Below are positions 61,777 to 64,000 of a stretch of 64,000 nucleotides of DNA, one piece after another. The position numbers and the translations under genes were made by a program. The stretch comes from Ignelater luminosus (lineage: Eukaryota > Arthropoda > Insecta > Coleoptera > Elateridae): NCBI GenBank assembly GCA_011009095.1, contig VTPC01008088.1:127315-191314 (forward strand), written 5' to 3'. The notes beneath the pieces are model-generated. The model was not told the DNA's origin and did no database searches. It worked only from the letters and a program-made list of their open reading frames with translations. The first letter of the stretch is position 1, and every line of letters starts with the position of its first letter.

Positions 61777-64000
61777 GACGATTTAACCAAACTTACCTCT
61801 ATTCAAAAGTGCTCCGTCAAAGATCTTAAAAATATTTCTATTTTTTTTTTAATAACAAAAGAATGGTTTTAGCGATTGGAATTAAATTTGGGATGTGAAT
61901 GTGTACTGGAAAAAGGGATATTCTGACATCTGTTTTTTGTTTGTGGGTATATCGTTAAGTGGTCGACAGTCGAAGCTCAGATTTTTTTAACGGTTTGGTC
62001 AATACTTGTGAAACTTTTTCCACAGATGGGCATTCTTATTTCGGGCATTTTTAGTTTGGTTGTGATAACTGGAATAGTTTAGGCAGAAAAAACAATTTTG
62101 ATTTGCCATTAGATATGCAATTAAAAAAAGTATTATGATTAGTGTTTAATTTGATATGCATATAAAATGGAATTCAAAATCCTTTATATCAATTTCTCTT
62201 ATACTATGTATATATAGATTTTAGTTGCTAGTTGATTAGTATGACCGATTTAATTAGAACGATTCCTAAACTGGAAAAAGTTATTTCAAAAGTTTATTAA
62301 TTCTTTTTATCTTTCTAATACGAGTATACCAATTGCAGGTAGACTTAAAACTACGTATAAATAAATTAATGGCCTACATACACATTTACATTAATATTTT
62401 ATAAACTAACCTTGATTGATTAGTGAAGTCGTAATATTTTTATGTTAAAAGCAGGATGTTATTTCTAATCTTAAAGGAAATTTTATTAGTTATTACGTTT
62501 TTATTGGTGATACTAAAAATGTTTAAATGTAACAAACAGCTTAACTGACTTGTGCCAATAGAAATCTCTTGAAAGCGAACATTTGAAAAAGTTTATGAAT
62601 CTATTTTTGTATTATTCAATAATGTACGTTTAATAATAGATAATTGTCTTTAATTTATGAAAATTGTCAGTTACGAAATTTCATTGCAGAATTTACCAAT
62701 AGCTTATTGTTTATAATCTCCGATAGACACTCTACAAACCGCAGTTCCTTTGTTGCAACAAGTAGTAATAATAATTATTATTATGTATAATCTATGCATT
62801 CAAATAGCTACATAACCACATATTATTAAAACAGCGGATATTCAGGGTTTTCTCAAATATGCAGTTAGTTACTTACACTTGGCGTTTCGCTTTCACTATA
62901 TAAACTTCGTTCCGGTTAATGATTTCAGCATGAATTGCCCGCAAATTTAAAATACCTGGCCACTTATTTCTTATATTTATGGAAAATTCGTTTTTTATAA
63001 TTACTACTAAAATACTTAATAATAGCTAAAAATAAACTAACCGTTTTATTTTGCAATTTTACGAATAGTGCCCCCATAAAAGAAATAATAGGCTGCTAAT
63101 AGTTTTTTCTTGAATTTTTCCACCTGATATCAGATCTGAAGCGCATAAATGAATAATAGAATATTCTTAAAAGTATTTTATAGAAATTTTACTGTGTGAA
63201 ATTCACCATAAAAAGGATTTAACGATCTAATTTTTCTTCTTAAAATGTATTTACTAAAACCTACAAAGATTTGTATAATTAATTGGGTTAAAAGAACAAC
63301 TTACCATATTAAGTAGTCCAAGATGCTTAACTTTGTTTTCTTTAACTTATTTGTAACGAAAATTAGTGAGATGAAATTATTACGATATTTATACTATTTG
63401 TAACTTTTTACTTTTGTATAGTTGGAAAACGGAAATGCTTAAATACAGAATGCAAACAACGTAATTTTTTGCAAATGCCATTTTTATCATAAGTAACAGT
63501 AACCATAGCAAATGGAACCATCCTAGACGATACAAAATACTTGTAATAGGCAATCCAATAAACATTCTTCCTTTCGAAGAAATGATGTTATATCAAACTT
63601 TGTTACTATCTAAAAGATATACCTAAAATTCATTAATCAGTAGGTTAATTTGTAACAAAACTCCACCTTTACCTACTTTCGGTAAGTTGTTAATTCTGAA
63701 TCGTTTTTAATAATACCATTTAGCAAATTAGAGGCACCAACTGATCTAGGTGTGATATCCATTACTCAAATTATATAAATGAAAAATGCTTCAACTGCTA
63801 TTACTGATATTAAATTTTTATTTTTAGTCATTGACCTTAAAATAAAATGTATGGTAAGGTCAGTTAAAAATTCAGCAATTGTATCGATCTTCTAAGCACA
63901 TCTTCATCATACATTTACTTGCTCTTATAAAATAATCAAAAAGTAGTTTGATTGTGGGCCCAAAACTAAACAAAGAATCTTATTAGTTGATACATATAGA
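61777..64000. other. AT-rich stretch without recognised features, to window end
   Basis: No ORF with similarity, repeat or RNA gene was identified. Confidence 0.4.

Noticed and set aside
1-64000. CRISPR arrays, tRNA genes, rRNA genes, bacterial-type operons
   Set aside because: None seen; direct repeats lack regular spacers and no cloverleaf was recognised by eye.

Overview
The window is animal nuclear DNA and almost certainly from an insect. It is strongly AT-rich, has no operons, and its protein-coding genes are split by short GT-AG introns. Its transposon types are typical of arthropods: a copia element primed by initiator tRNA-Met, DD41D-type mariners, Tc1-like and hAT/Mutator-like non-autonomous elements, and a multi-copy arthropod family of unknown function. 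I cannot fix the order or species from sequence alone. No CRISPR array, tRNA or rRNA gene was seen.

Layout. The left edge (1 to about 888) is the 5' end of a copia retrotransposon on the minus strand. A THAP-domain gene (1696-2153) and a DDE_4-type transposase relic (4008-4110) may be remains of one element. EIF2B2 (plus, 4672-6371, seven exons) is followed tail to tail by intronless mago nashi (minus, 6599-7045). Next is about 7 kb of AT-rich DNA with no recognised gene, then a PWWP2-type chromatin gene on the minus strand (20502 down to 14262, five exons). A decayed copy of the unknown arthropod family lies at 22294-23890. Sideroflexin (plus, 25493-28844, five exons) carries a MITE in its third intron.

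A PRAG1/PEAK-like pseudokinase gene occupies 40811 down to 30726 on the minus strand, with at least five exons. One intron holds a DD41D mariner relic, and another holds a GC-rich islet. Divergently from it, a DUF4485/CEP112-like coiled-coil gene starts at 42232. Only its long first exon is recognised, so the remaining 20 kb may be its intron or intergenic DNA.

The right third (46.7-57.2 kb) is a transposon graveyard. It holds a fold-back mariner derivative with arms of about 730 bp, split by a hAT/Mutator-like insertion that itself contains a Tc1-like element. It also holds several small inverted-repeat elements, a complete DD41D mariner with an intact 361-codon transposase and perfect terminal repeats, and a 155-bp near-perfect palindrome.

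The host genes are ordinary housekeeping or regulatory genes (translation initiation, exon junction complex, chromatin reading, mitochondrial serine transport, signalling scaffold, centrosome) and do not form a pathway. The most unusual material is the mobile-element architecture. All exon boundaries were read by eye from frame continuity and GT-AG signals.
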